DNA of 64,000 nt from Bacteroidales bacterium (GTDB taxonomy: Bacteria > Bacteroidota > Bacteroidia > Bacteroidales > Muribaculaceae). A model generated the notes under the pieces. That model saw only the letters and a program-made list of their open reading frames with translations. It searched no databases and was not told the origin of the DNA. Made by a program: the position numbers and the translations under genes. This document shows positions 1 to 9,401 of this stretch, piece by piece. The stretch lies in assembly GCA_015061085.1 (NCBI GenBank), contig SUXG01000006.1:42679-106678 (forward strand). The letters run 5' to 3'. Positions within the stretch are counted from its first letter, which is position 1; every line of letters starts with the position of its first letter.

Positions 1-1
1 A

Positions 2-106
2 CTCAGCGGATTAGACCGCAAAGAAGTAGATAAAGCGATGAAGGCTCTCAAAGAAGAAGGCGCAATCGTATCGCCGGTTCGTTGCAAATGGGCTCCTGCA
101 GAATAA
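2..106 (+). CDS. C-terminal end of a small winged-helix-like regulator (partial)
   Basis: The first 34 codons read through the left window edge and stop at TAA 104-106. The visible piece begins [20 protein letters not shown] and ends KWAPAE. A helix-turn-helix with the recognition-helix pattern D-R-K-E-V-D-K-A and the following basic strand resembles the small MarR/winged-helix proteins of about 75-80 residues found in Bacteroidales, but the N-terminus is missing, so the family is only suggested. A hairpin with a T-run follows 30 bp downstream. No function can be assigned beyond probable DNA binding. Confidence 0.6.
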   Translation, partial: LSGLDRKEVDKAMKALKEEGAIVSPVRCKWAPAE

Positions 107-137
107 TCGCAATCACCCAATAAGCAAATCCATAAGT

Positions 138-174
138 AAAATGAGCGAAACCGTTAGAGGAATCGCTCATTTTT
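138..174. terminator. Bidirectional hairpin terminator
   Basis: An 11-bp stem (138-148 pairing with 163-173, core AATGAGCGA/TCGCTCATT) encloses a 14-nt loop and is flanked by A-run and T-run sides. It sits between the partial gene on + and the DUF4250 gene on -, so it can stop transcription from both. Confidence 0.7.
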
Positions 175-220
175 GTATCTTACGCCGACTATCAGTCAGC
201 CATATTGCATGATGACGATG

Positions 221-406
221 TCACCAAATACGATTAGTCGTCGGATTGTATTCAAATCCCCCTTTCGCAAGCGTCGCGACTATTTGGTCGTGGTCCATAT
301 CCAACGCATCACACAACTCTTGCAACGAATCATAACCTTCGTCACGAAATTTCATATTGACGAAACTCATCAACATCGCAGGGTCTTGTGGAAAATCCAT
401 ATTCAT
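221..406 (-). CDS. DUF4250 domain protein
   Basis: A 61-residue protein starting MNMDFPQDPAMLMSFVNMKF and ending in NRIW. The PQDPAMLxSxVNMKxRD opening, the LCDALDMD helix and the terminal GFEYN are those of family DUF4250 (usual length about 60 residues), small cytoplasmic proteins of unknown role, predicted helical with a helix-turn-helix-like middle. It lies 26 bp downstream of the U32 peptidase gene on the same strand and probably shares its transcript. Family membership is confident from the motif; function is unknown. Confidence 0.85.
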   Translation of the reverse strand: MNMDFPQDPAMLMSFVNMKFRDEGYDSLQELCDALDMDHDQIVATLAKGGFEYNPTTNRIW

Positions 407-432
407 ATTTCCGATCTATCGTTAAGAAAAAT

Positions 433-1695
433 TTACTTCAATTCGGGAGTATTTTCCACTGTGCGCCAGATGTATAGGCGATCGTTCGGACGCACACGCT
501 CAGGCACAGGGATTGAGAATCGGTCGCCTTTGACAGCCTTTTCGACTGCTTGCAAATCGACACGAATCTCATCGACTTTGAAGATTAAAGCACCTGTCGT
601 CGGACCGGTGATGACCACCTCATCGCCCACAGCCAACTCGCTGCTTTCAAGCTTAAATTCTGCCACACCGATCTTTGAAAAATATCGGATAGCTTTTGCT
701 GCATAGACTTTCACACGAGAAGATGAAGGTCCGTACTTCGAACTCCATTCGCCCAAACGCTGACCGAGATAATAACCATCCCAAAAACCACGATTGAAAA
801 CCCGACTCAAACGCTCATCCCATTGCGCAATCTTTTCTTCGTCGTATGTGCCATCGCAAATCGCTTGAAGAGCCTGATTATAGCATTCGACCACTTCCTT
901 GACATATTCCGGTCCACGTGCCCGACCTTCGATTTTAAACACTCTGACTCCGACATCGACCATCTTATTAAGAAAATGTATCGTCTTAAGATCCTTCGGC
1001 GACATAATATATTGGTTGTCAACCTCAAGCTCTTGACCGGTATCCTTGTCAGTAACGACGTATGCACGACGGCAAATCTGATTACATGCACCACGATTTG
1101 CACTTGAATTCATTTGATGCAAACTCATATAGCACTTACCACTGACAGCCATACACAAAGCACCATGACAAAACATCTCGATGCGCACAGGCTCACCATT
1201 CGGCCCCTTGATGTCTTCTTGACGGATTTGATCGGTGATGCCTTTCACTTGCTCCATATTCAACTCGCGAGCAAGCACCATGACATCGGCAAATTGCGAA
1301 TAGAAACGCACTGCATCTGCGTTAGCTACATTGACCTGCGTTGAGATATGAACTTCCTGACCAATTTGGCGCGCATAAAGAATTGCTGCCATATCGGCAG
1401 AAATGATGGCAGAAATGCCTGCTTGCTTGGCACGATCGATGATATTGTGAAGCAACGAAATATCAGAATCATAGACCACCGTATTTACTGTCAGATAGGA
1501 TTTAACCCCATGACGATTACATTCGGCAACAATATTGTCCATATCGTCCATCGTGAAATTTGCACTCGAACGAGAACGCATATTCAAACCCTCAATCCCG
1601 AAATAGACAGCATCAGCACCTGCGCTGAGAGCAGCAGCCAACGACTCCCAACTACCGACGGGAGCCATTATCTCAAAATCTTTGCGTCTTAACAT
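433..1695 (-). CDS. U32 family peptidase-like protein (TrhP/YegQ type)
   Basis: A 420-residue protein of the U32 family. The N-terminal half is a TIM-barrel-like domain (APVGSWESLAAALSAGADAVYFG at 11-33); the signature block EMFCHGALCMAVSGKCYMS is at about 173-191, with cysteines 176, 181, 188, 204 and 208 as candidates for the iron-sulfur cluster known in this family. Characterised relatives (E. coli TrhP, formerly YegQ) take part in prephenate-dependent hydroxylation of U34 in tRNA rather than proteolysis, so a tRNA-modification role is the likelier one, by inference. A C-terminal beta-barrel portion (from about 330) is present. The start codon is about 20 bp from the first of five tandem promoter-like repeat units (1717-2075). 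Transcribed with DUF4250. Confidence 0.88.
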   Translation of the reverse strand: MLRRKDFEIMAPVGSWESLAAALSAGADAVYFGIEGLNMRSRSSANFTMDDMDNIVAECNRHGVKSYLTVNTVVYDSDISLLHNIIDRAKQAGISAIISADMAAILYARQIGQEVHISTQVNVANADAVRFYSQFADVMVLARELNMEQVKGITDQIRQEDIKGPNGEPVRIEMFCHGALCMAVSGKCYMSLHQMNSSANRGACNQICRRAYVVTDKDTGQELEVDNQYIMSPKDLKTIHFLNKMVDVGVRVFKIEGRARGPEYVKEVVECYNQALQAICDGTYDEEKIAQWDERLSRVFNRGFWDGYYLGQRLGEWSSKYGPSSSRVKVYAAKAIRYFSKIGVAEFKLESSELAVGDEVVITGPTTGALIFKVDEIRVDLQAVEKAVKGDRFSIPVPERVRPNDRLYIWRTVENTPELK

Positions 1696-1716
1696 ATTCT
1701 TATTCTTTAGTGACTA

Positions 1717-2075
1717 CAAAGTTAAGCAAACAAGAGCAGAGAGCAAAATAAAAAACACAGTTTTTAGATTTTGCCTATGCCGAGTGCAGCCAAACTTATT
1801 CAAAGTTAGTGCAAGGTGAGCGAAAAAGCAAACTTGTTTGCATTTTTCCGAACCGCCGCCTAACTTGGACCCTGTCAAAGTTAAGCAAACGAGCGCAGAA
1901 TACCAAATGAAACTTGTTTTAATTTGGTTTATGCCGAGTGCAGCAGAACTTATCCAAAGTTAAGCAAACAAGAGCAGAGAGCAAAATAAAAAACACAGTT
2001 TTTAGATTTTGCCTATGCCGAGTACAGCCAAACTTATCCAAAGTTAATGCAAGGTGAGCGAAAGACATACTTGTT
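1717..2075 (-). repeat. Repeat array A: five modules each with a promoter facing the U32 gene
   Basis: Five modules lie head to tail: types alpha (1717-1800), beta (1801-1875), gamma (1876-1954), alpha again (1955-2038) and a partial beta (2039-2075). Each begins, on the + strand, with CAAAGTTA, the complement of a -7 box TAACTTTG. Reading leftward the proximal alpha unit gives TTTG-N19-TAACTTTG (1717-1747), a consensus Bacteroidetes promoter aimed at the U32 start at 1695. Units contain short internal hairpins (for example GCAAAC/GTTTGC in beta) and the conserved string TATGCCGAGTGCAGC, and end in CTTATC or CTTATT in alpha and gamma. The same units recur at 12.4, 15.7, 32.6 and 63.6 kb. The rest of the gap to 2244 is AT-rich and holds the GLUG gene promoter. 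Confidence 0.85.
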
Positions 2076-2244
2076 TTAGGGTGCTTCTATAAATTCAATT
2101 TTATCTTTTTGATTAATATTTGTACTAATTTAATAAAAAACATTAAAATTACACTCTTTATGCCATTTTTATCGCAAAAGTTATTTAACTTTAGCAAAAT
2201 TTTATTGTCACTATTATTTCTAACTGAATTCAATATTATCAATT

Positions 2245-5205
2245 ATGAAAAAAGTATATTATCTGATTACACTTTTACTCATCTTTCTGACGGCATGCGA
2301 AGAGGACTTACACTACAATAAAGACCAAGAAGATAAAGACGACAATTTTATCGGTCAAATGTGCTCTTTGCAATTCGACATTCCTTTGGAAGGATTTGAG
2401 GAGCGAGATGCCGTGCTCTACATCTCAGCACCGGATGGCTCAGTGATTACACGCAGATGCAGCCACAGTCGCGAGAATGGCATTTCAAACATTCTGCTTG
2501 AAAAGGGGCTCAAAAACGGCACCTATCGTCTTTTATATTTTGAATTCAAACTTCCAAAGCCACTCAATAACGGGCGCATCACGAAAAGGCATTTCGGACT
2601 TGGTTGTCGCATCACAGTCGAAGGTTTGAATTTCATCGTTGATGATAGCTATGACCGCGACATGGAGCTTTACGGCAAAGGCACTGAGGAGGAACCATAC
2701 GTCATCGCAAGCGACTACGATTTGCGTACAATGGCAAAGAAAGTAAACGATTCCAGATACAACGAAAAAATCGACCGGTCGGTATATTTCAAACAATATG
2801 CCGACACTATTGATTTGTCCGACATTTCATTTGATTGCGACAACATTCAAGGTTGGAGCCCTATCGGCACAAATAATACAGTCCCATTCCGAGCCAATTT
2901 TAACGGCGACAACAAAATCATCAAAGGACTTAATATCAAACGATATGATGACAATGGTGTCGGACTTTTCGGGTTTACTGTCGGCGCTTGGATAAAAAAT
3001 GTCAGAATCCAAAATTCCGAAATACGGGGTAATGTCGCTGTCGGAGCATTAATCGGTTCGATATCGACAGCCGGAGGAGAAACGAGTTGCACCGTAGTCG
3101 ATAGTTGCAAGCTTGAAAAAGGGGTACACGTAATAGGCACTGAAGATAAAGGCGGACTTGCTACCGGCGGACTGATTGGTCATATTGACTACATGGCAAA
3201 AGCCACAATAAATAATTGCTCCACCGATAAGGAAGCTTCCGTTTCATCATGTTATAATGCAGGAGGAATCGTAGGGACCTCATCACTCTATTCAGCGGTA
3301 ATACTCAGCAATTGTACCAACAACGCCAGTGTGACATCGCAATATTCCGGATGTGGAGGGATAATTGCCGGTGGCGACACTATCATAATGACATCATGTA
3401 AAAACTATGGGACAATCACCGGTTCAACGCTTTATACAGGACAAGACGACACAGCCGGCATTGGCACAGGCGGCTTAATTGGAGGCAGTGGAATGTCGAC
3501 CATAGCCTCATGCATCAACTATGGAGAGGTAACAGGAAAAGATGGAGTCGGTGGCATCATTGGTAGCACACGCATCACAGGCTCCGACACCGAAGCATAC
3601 GTTTACAATACTACAATGGTGCTTCATAGTGGAAACGAGGGTAACGTGAGTGGAAATATTGCAGTAGGCGGTATTTGTGGAGAGGCTCAATTCGGCTCAT
3701 TCGGAGTTTACAACACAGGCAACATCAATGGAGGGGACTACACAGCCGGTATTGTCGGTACTACTTCAATAGGTGTGGTGCATAACTCTATCAACACAGG
3801 CAACATCAACGGAGGCAAATACACAGCCGGTATCGTTGGAAAAACTAATTTTGGCTCGTTCGCAATTGACCATAATTATGGCACAGTGACCGGTTCAGGC
3901 AGTCATGCAGGAGGCATCTTAGGACTTGGCAGCAACAATACTATGATAAACTATTGTGGCAATCATGGAGCTGTAACTGCAGGAGGCGATGGCCCTGCCG
4001 GAGGTATTATTGCTGAAATAGGCGACCCCAGCGATTGGACAGCAATGAATACCGTAAATTGTATTCTCGGCTCTGCCGAAATGATTATGGGAATAATCGG
4101 CCCCTGTATTGCATACTATGAGTACAAAGTGGGCGAAGTGAGTAAGGCCATCATACGAGTTGAAAAAGGCGTGGAAGCATCATGTATGCTTATCGACACT
4201 GCATTTTTGATTTGGGATCTCGTTGAGATTTTCCCTCGCGAAAGAGCAGAACGTCTGAAACTTGCAATCACAGACGCCACCATAGCCGACGCAGAAGCTA
4301 TTAAGGCAACAGTAAAATCTCTTCGTAGCAGTTATGGCAACTTTACAGTCAACCCATTTTACAGCAATGCGTTCAGCATCGATTACATCAACAATACAGA
4401 AGCTCTTGTCGACTATTACTCGGCATCTGACGAAAATGCCGATGCCTTCAACTATAATATAAATGAAGCGCGCTACGAGAGAGCCGACAAATTGGAAAAA
4501 TTCAGTTTTGCTATGGATATCATACATGCCACTATTGCCGGTGTCTGCATCATAGGTGGTGCAATAGCTGCTATCGGCGGTGCATTCGTTTCCGGAGGGA
4601 CATCAGTAGCACTTTACCTTTCAGTAGTCGGCGGCGTATCATCTGTTGTCGGTGGAGCGAATACAATATGGAAAACATGTACGGATTTTGAAGAGAATGC
4701 AGTGATTATCTCTCAATGTGTCAACACAGGATACATTCAGAGCACTAACAATTCAAGTAAACAAGTCGGAGGACTTGTCGGCAAACTACATGACTATAGC
4801 ATCATTCGCGATTGCTTGAATTCCGGTAGTGGCAACAATGCTAAAGGTGGAGGACACTTTGCCGGCGTGACAAAGGTCCGTACTCAAGTGCTCAACAGTC
4901 TCACTATAGCCAATATCTACGGGTGGTATGACATCTTTGAAGATACGCCTCCATTAGGTTCATATACCGTTGACAATCTATATTATTGTTCAAATTCAGG
5001 CAACCAGACCTCTGTGCCTACTATCACAATGTCACCACAAAGAAAACCGAGTACCTATGCAAAAGGTCTTACAAACGATCAAGTCGAAGATGAAAGCAGC
5101 TACTCGGGTTGGGATTTCGATAAACGTTGGACAATACCTGATGCCAACGGGGCTTTCCCTATACCATTCAAATCCGAATACCAAACAATCCAAGAAACAG
5201 AATAA
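2245..5205 (+). CDS. GLUG-repeat surface lipoprotein with a hydrophobic insert
   Basis: A 986-residue predicted lipoprotein: signal sequence MKKVYYLITLLLIFLTAC with lipobox cysteine at 18, followed by an acidic stretch (EEDLHYNKDQEDKDD) typical of surface-exported Bacteroidetes lipoproteins. From about 145 (GTEEEPYVIASDYDLRTMA) it turns into a series of GLUG-type repeats (pattern GGLIG/GGIVG/AGIVGTT) running to about 600 and again from about 838, expected to form a right-handed beta-helix. Between them lie two unusual segments: 613-665, rich in hydrophobics and cysteine, and 760-812, a glycine-zipper-like run (IIGGAIAAIGGAFVSGG). Probably an adhesin or surface matrix protein; ligand unknown. 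It is followed 29 bp later by a paralogue, so the two form an operon. Confidence 0.82.
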   Translation: MKKVYYLITLLLIFLTACEEDLHYNKDQEDKDDNFIGQMCSLQFDIPLEGFEERDAVLYISAPDGSVITRRCSHSRENGISNILLEKGLKNGTYRLLYFEFKLPKPLNNGRITKRHFGLGCRITVEGLNFIVDDSYDRDMELYGKGTEEEPYVIASDYDLRTMAKKVNDSRYNEKIDRSVYFKQYADTIDLSDISFDCDNIQGWSPIGTNNTVPFRANFNGDNKIIKGLNIKRYDDNGVGLFGFTVGAWIKNVRIQNSEIRGNVAVGALIGSISTAGGETSCTVVDSCKLEKGVHVIGTEDKGGLATGGLIGHIDYMAKATINNCSTDKEASVSSCYNAGGIVGTSSLYSAVILSNCTNNASVTSQYSGCGGIIAGGDTIIMTSCKNYGTITGSTLYTGQDDTAGIGTGGLIGGSGMSTIASCINYGEVTGKDGVGGIIGSTRITGSDTEAYVYNTTMVLHSGNEGNVSGNIAVGGICGEAQFGSFGVYNTGNINGGDYTAGIVGTTSIGVVHNSINTGNINGGKYTAGIVGKTNFGSFAIDHNYGTVTGSGSHAGGILGLGSNNTMINYCGNHGAVTAGGDGPAGGIIAEIGDPSDWTAMNTVNCILGSAEMIMGIIGPCIAYYEYKVGEVSKAIIRVEKGVEASCMLIDTAFLIWDLVEIFPRERAERLKLAITDATIADAEAIKATVKSLRSSYGNFTVNPFYSNAFSIDYINNTEALVDYYSASDENADAFNYNINEARYERADKLEKFSFAMDIIHATIAGVCIIGGAIAAIGGAFVSGGTSVALYLSVVGGVSSVVGGANTIWKTCTDFEENAVIISQCVNTGYIQSTNNSSKQVGGLVGKLHDYSIIRDCLNSGSGNNAKGGGHFAGVTKVRTQVLNSLTIANIYGWYDIFEDTPPLGSYTVDNLYYCSNSGNQTSVPTITMSPQRKPSTYAKGLTNDQVEDESSYSGWDFDKRWTIPDANGAFPIPFKSEYQTIQETE

Positions 5206-5234
5206 TAATAATAATAATATTAACAATCACTAAT

Positions 5235-8159
5235 ATGAAATATTTAATAAATTACTCGATAGCAATAGTCCTGATTTTAATGGCTTTGACAGCCTGTTCA
5301 GATGAAGATTTTCACTTGAAAAACGACTATGGCTCAACACTCGAAAATGTCGGAGAAGAACGAATCTCAAAATTTAAAATCCAACTACATTGGTTGGACA
5401 TCAACAAAAAAATTGATAATCTTAAAATCAACCTTATTCAGATTGATGGAGCTTCAATTCACGAATTGGAAGCCCATACATCAATAGCGCGAGATAAGCT
5501 TGAAGTTGCCATACACATACCGGCTAACAAGAGAATCATAGACGGCAAGTATGCTTTTATCGCATACCAGGAGAGTCTAATGATACAAAAACGACTAATA
5601 GTCGAATTTTGTGATGAGATGATTGTGGCAGCCTCTTTAACTTCTGCTGACTATAAGTCTAAATTTAGTGGAGAAGGAACAGCAGAATCACCATTTAAAC
5701 TCAATTCTAACAACGATTTCAACAATCTATGCAAATTGCTCTATAACGATGATTCCAAAGCAGCCGGTCTGTATTTCATACAAATGGCAGACATTCATCT
5801 TGACCAACAAGGAGAAGCAACCGACGACTGGGGGCATGCAAATCAATCATTTGCAGGTATTTACGATGGAAATAGTTACACAATCGACAACCTTACTCAC
5901 ATAGGCAACGGGACATCAGACTACGACTGCAATATTGGTCTATTTAACACATTAAACAATGGTGCCACTATCAAAAATCTCACGCTAAAGTTAGGCACTT
6001 GCCGTGGGATAAAAGAGAATTTCGGAGGTTTGGCAGGTCAAGCCTATGGCACAATTAATATAGAAAGCATCACTATTGTCGGTTCCGTAACCGGCATAGG
6101 ATCCAACGTCGGAGGAGTGATCGGCAAAGTAAACAACGGTTCAAACATTAACATCAGCGACGTAGATATTGAAATCGGTCTGTTTGAACTTGACTCAAAT
6201 ATCGGAGGTGTAATCGGAGCAATCACTAATTCTAAATTGACGATAAATAGAGTGCGCACCTACGACAATTCATTCTCTTTTATGGGCAAAAAAAATGTAG
6301 GTGGCATTGTGGGATACATTTACGACACTACTGCTGACATCAGAGACTGCAACTTCGAGCACACTACAAGCCAATCAAATGACAATGTTCTGATCGGAGC
6401 TACGGAAAGCTGCTGTGGTGGTATAATCGGCAACCTGTCTGCTTCCACAGTAGACCTTAAAGAATGCTACGTCTATTGCCCCATCGGTGGCACCAAAACA
6501 TCTTCAGGATATCAAGGTCAACACATCGGAGGACTTATAGGCGAACAAGGGGGTAAGTTCTACACAACAATCACAGATTGCTATGTAGCCGGCAAAGTTA
6601 TTGGCGACAAGAATGTCGGTGGCATGATTGGTTATTTAGGACAAACAATGACCACCTTCAAAGGGAATAATCAGATGGCTACAGCCGAAGAAATCGGCAT
6701 CGGCATTTATGGTCGGGAAAACATCGGGGGACTATTCGGTTTTATCGATGATAGCTACATAAAATTTGAAGGTACGGCCAAACTGTTTACCAACGTGGAG
6801 TCCACCGGTAGAAATGCCGGTGGCGTAGCCGGTATCATGAGACTATCTGATTTGAACACCTCAAACGTAGAATTTACGACTGCCGGGACTATGACCGTCA
6901 AAGGTGTCGATTATGTCGGTGGTTTGATTGGCTATATGACAGATCAAAGCGAACTTTTGAGCGACAACACTAAGAATCCGGAATCCGGAAATATCCCGTC
7001 ATCTACCGAACATACACTCGATTTCCATGGTAATGTTCAAGGTGCAAACTATGTAGGAGGTGCTGTAGGATGCCTTGAGAACTCAAGCCTATCAAATATC
7101 TGTGTCAAGGCAAACGTAATCGGCAATGGCACTCATGTCGGAGGTGTTGCCGGAGCAATGCTTTTTGCTTCATCAGGTAGCGAACGAGCCTACAGCGTGA
7201 AATTTATCGGAGAAGTAAAAAATGAAAATGGCGAACGTACAGGTGGTATCGCAGGATCAATCGATGGTCAAGGAGGAATTTCTTTCAGTATCAATTATGG
7301 CACTGTAAGTGGCAGTAAATTTTCAGGAGGTATAGTTGGACACACTGACTACACAGACCAAGCTCCAGAAATCAAATACAACACCAATGTAGGTGACGTC
7401 ACAGGAAGCTTAGCTGCCGGTGGAGTATGTGGTCACGCCACAAGCAACGATGGTATATGGTTTGAAATAACTTGCTGCAGCAACTTTGGCAACATCAGTT
7501 GCGCAGGAGGATCCGGCGATGTCAACAATTGGTGGGGACTCGGAGGTATTCTCGGATCTTGCGACCATAAAAAAATCAAAATCACTAATTGCTCCAACCA
7601 TGGCGAAATCAAAGGAACCAGCAATTCATTCCATGGCGTAGGAGGCATCGCCGGAGTTATGGGCAATGACCCGGGCGGAGCTCGCGAATCCGACAACCTT
7701 TACCTATACTCTTGCGCCAACTACGGAAACATTTCATCGACAGGAGGTTGGGTAGGAGGCATACTTGGCTTCCAAGAAGAAGGCGAAGAAGGTAAGAATG
7801 ACGGTAACTCTGTGGTGGAAGACTGCATCAACCATGGTCAAATCACTGATGGCGGTGGCATCATCGGATTTGTCGATCACTACTCACAACAACGCAGATG
7901 TATCAACTTCGGTAAAATCAATGGTGGCGATGCACTCGTCGATAAAGAAAAAGACGGAGCTGTCACACATCAACACAATCTATACTACCTCGTCACAAGT
8001 GGTACCGACTCTTGGGGCGAATCGTTCACGTCAGAAGAGCAAAACAAGCAAAGCACATTCTCCAACTTCGACTTCACCAATGTATGGAGATTAGACGCAG
8101 ACGACCCATATCCAATCCTGCGAAATTGCTTTGGACAAGATGCCAAAAAGCCTGAATAA
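5235..8159 (+). CDS. GLUG-repeat surface lipoprotein, paralogue of the preceding gene
   Basis: A 974-residue predicted lipoprotein (MKYLINYSIAIVLILMALTAC, lipobox cysteine at about 21, then SDEDFH). The N-terminal domain resembles that of the upstream gene, with the entry motif GEGTAESPFKLNSNNDFNNL at about 150, then a long uninterrupted series of GLUG units (GGVIGKV, GGIVGYI, GGLIGEQ, GGMIGYL, GGAVGCL, GGIAGVM) to about 900, and a short C-terminal tail ending ADDPYPILRNCFG. Unlike its neighbour it has no hydrophobic insert. Likely a beta-helical surface protein. Co-transcribed with the upstream gene and closed by a strong 15-bp hairpin terminator. Confidence 0.82.
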   Translation: MKYLINYSIAIVLILMALTACSDEDFHLKNDYGSTLENVGEERISKFKIQLHWLDINKKIDNLKINLIQIDGASIHELEAHTSIARDKLEVAIHIPANKRIIDGKYAFIAYQESLMIQKRLIVEFCDEMIVAASLTSADYKSKFSGEGTAESPFKLNSNNDFNNLCKLLYNDDSKAAGLYFIQMADIHLDQQGEATDDWGHANQSFAGIYDGNSYTIDNLTHIGNGTSDYDCNIGLFNTLNNGATIKNLTLKLGTCRGIKENFGGLAGQAYGTINIESITIVGSVTGIGSNVGGVIGKVNNGSNINISDVDIEIGLFELDSNIGGVIGAITNSKLTINRVRTYDNSFSFMGKKNVGGIVGYIYDTTADIRDCNFEHTTSQSNDNVLIGATESCCGGIIGNLSASTVDLKECYVYCPIGGTKTSSGYQGQHIGGLIGEQGGKFYTTITDCYVAGKVIGDKNVGGMIGYLGQTMTTFKGNNQMATAEEIGIGIYGRENIGGLFGFIDDSYIKFEGTAKLFTNVESTGRNAGGVAGIMRLSDLNTSNVEFTTAGTMTVKGVDYVGGLIGYMTDQSELLSDNTKNPESGNIPSSTEHTLDFHGNVQGANYVGGAVGCLENSSLSNICVKANVIGNGTHVGGVAGAMLFASSGSERAYSVKFIGEVKNENGERTGGIAGSIDGQGGISFSINYGTVSGSKFSGGIVGHTDYTDQAPEIKYNTNVGDVTGSLAAGGVCGHATSNDGIWFEITCCSNFGNISCAGGSGDVNNWWGLGGILGSCDHKKIKITNCSNHGEIKGTSNSFHGVGGIAGVMGNDPGGARESDNLYLYSCANYGNISSTGGWVGGILGFQEEGEEGKNDGNSVVEDCINHGQITDGGGIIGFVDHYSQQRRCINFGKINGGDALVDKEKDGAVTHQHNLYYLVTSGTDSWGESFTSEEQNKQSTFSNFDFTNVWRLDADDPYPILRNCFGQDAKKPE

Positions 8160-8176
8160 CACCGTCTAACAACAAA

Positions 8177-8217
8177 CTTGAGAGGATGCAAGCGACATTG
8201 GTTTGCATCCTCTCAAG
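8177..8217. terminator. Strong bidirectional terminator
   Basis: A perfect 15-bp stem (8177-8191 with 8203-8217, core GAGAGGATGCAA/TTGCATCCTCTC) is followed by ATATTTTTAC on the + strand. It separates the GLUG operon from the convergent cytidine deaminase gene. Confidence 0.85.
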
Positions 8218-8244
8218 CATATTTTTACAGTTCTACGATAAGGG

Positions 8245-8715
8245 TCAAAACTCCTTGAAACAGAGTGGCAATAACGAAGCCACAGACGGCAAAATATAAA
8301 TTTCTTCTTTACCATAAAGGATGACTTCAATAGGAGCCTTATGAAGCGTCTCGTATTCGAGTAAGGCTTGTCGGCAGGCACCGCAAGGAGAAATCGGAAG
8401 TCGTTGAAAATCGCCGTTTGTAAACGCTGCTACAGCTATTTTCTTGAACGGTGTGCTTGGGAAGACAGCTCCAGCATGATAGCAGGCTGAGCGTTCTGCA
8501 CATGTCCCTGACGGGAAGGCTGCATTCTCCTGATTTGCGCCGACTGCTATTTCTCCATTTTCAAGCAAAATTGCCGCACCCACTTTGAATTGAGAATAAG
8601 GAGCGTAAGAGCCTTTTGTCGCGTCCTTTGCCGCATCGACAAGGCGTCGATCGTCGGCACTCAACTCATCGTAGCCGACTGAACGCACAAGCGTTGTAAT
8701 ATTTATCTCTTTCAT
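8245..8715 (-). CDS. cdd: Cytidine deaminase
   Basis: A 156-residue homotetrameric-type cytidine deaminase, which converts cytidine and deoxycytidine to the uridine forms in pyrimidine salvage. The zinc site is clear: TCAERSA (cysteine ligand plus the catalytic glutamate) and PCGACRQ (two further cysteine ligands), with the substrate-binding YAPYSQFKVGAA block upstream. The ATG at 8715 (MKEINITT) is chosen over an in-frame TTG at 8724. A promoter-like element at 8740-8747 (complement TAACTTTA) in a sequence resembling the boundary of the repeat modules (AAAGTTACAACAAAT) lies about 25 bp upstream. Confidence 0.93.
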   Translation of the reverse strand: MKEINITTLVRSVGYDELSADDRRLVDAAKDATKGSYAPYSQFKVGAAILLENGEIAVGANQENAAFPSGTCAERSACYHAGAVFPSTPFKKIAVAAFTNGDFQRLPISPCGACRQALLEYETLHKAPIEVILYGKEEIYILPSVASLLPLCFKEF

Positions 8716-8785
8716 AAAAGTCAAAAAATTATTTGTGTGTAAAGTTACAACAAATAATCGAGAGATTTTTCTTTATACTAAAAAA

Positions 8786-8810
8786 AGAGGATTGCTTAAT
8801 GCAATCCTCT
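8786..8810 (-). terminator. Terminator of the kor operon
   Basis: A 10-bp stem AGAGGATTGC/GCAATCCTCT with a 5-nt loop, followed on the - strand by a run of seven T. It ends 30 bp beyond korC. Confidence 0.85.
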
Positions 8811-8840
8811 CATGTATGGTGTTAAAAACACTGACAAATA

Positions 8841-9380
8841 TTATTTCACCAAAGAGCGACCCTTTTCGATAGCTGCTTCGTTGAGTGGAATAAGTTTGTG
8901 GTGACGTTCAGGAAGAGACTTTTGAAGACCCTTGATAACGTTTTCCATAGGCAACTTATAGTCCATAACTTCAAGCAAAGCACCCATGATGACCATGTTG
9001 TAAGTCTTTGAGTTACCCATTTCCATGCAAGCACGAGTAGCTTCTACGCGTACGACGCGAATGTCATCGCGAGAAGGTAGGTTGTTGATACCGTTAGCAT
9101 CATAGATAAGGATACCACCCTTCTTTACTTTTGGTTCAAACTTGTCGAGAGATTGTTGGTTGAGCACTACTGCGATGTCAAATGAATCGAGAATAGGTGA
9201 TGAAATCTTTTCGTCAGAAAGGATCACAGTCACGTTAGCAGTACCACCACGTTGTTCAGGACCGTAAGAAGGCATCCAAGTGACTTCTTTGTCGTCCATA
9301 AGGCCTGAGTAAGCCAAAATCTTACCCATAGAAAGGACACCCTGTCCTCCGAAGCCTGCAATGATTATTTCTTCTTTCAT
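8841..9380 (-). CDS. korC: 2-oxoacid:ferredoxin oxidoreductase, gamma subunit
   Basis: A 179-residue subunit starting MKEEIIIAGFGGQGVLSMGK; the GFGGQGV motif and the later SYGPEQRGGTANVTV block define the gamma domain of 2-oxoacid:ferredoxin oxidoreductases. Together with the alpha, beta and delta genes just upstream it forms an enzyme that decarboxylates a 2-oxoacid with CoA and reduces ferredoxin (or works in reverse). Last gene of the operon korD-korA-korB-korC; 21 bp separate it from korB. Whether the substrate is 2-oxoglutarate or a branched-chain 2-oxoacid cannot be told from sequence by eye, so the symbol is provisional. Confidence 0.9.
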   Translation of the reverse strand: MKEEIIIAGFGGQGVLSMGKILAYSGLMDDKEVTWMPSYGPEQRGGTANVTVILSDEKISSPILDSFDIAVVLNQQSLDKFEPKVKKGGILIYDANGINNLPSRDDIRVVRVEATRACMEMGNSKTYNMVIMGALLEVMDYKLPMENVIKGLQKSLPERHHKLIPLNEAAIEKGRSLVK

Positions 9381-9401
9381 TGTTTTGTCTGTTTTAATGG
9401 A

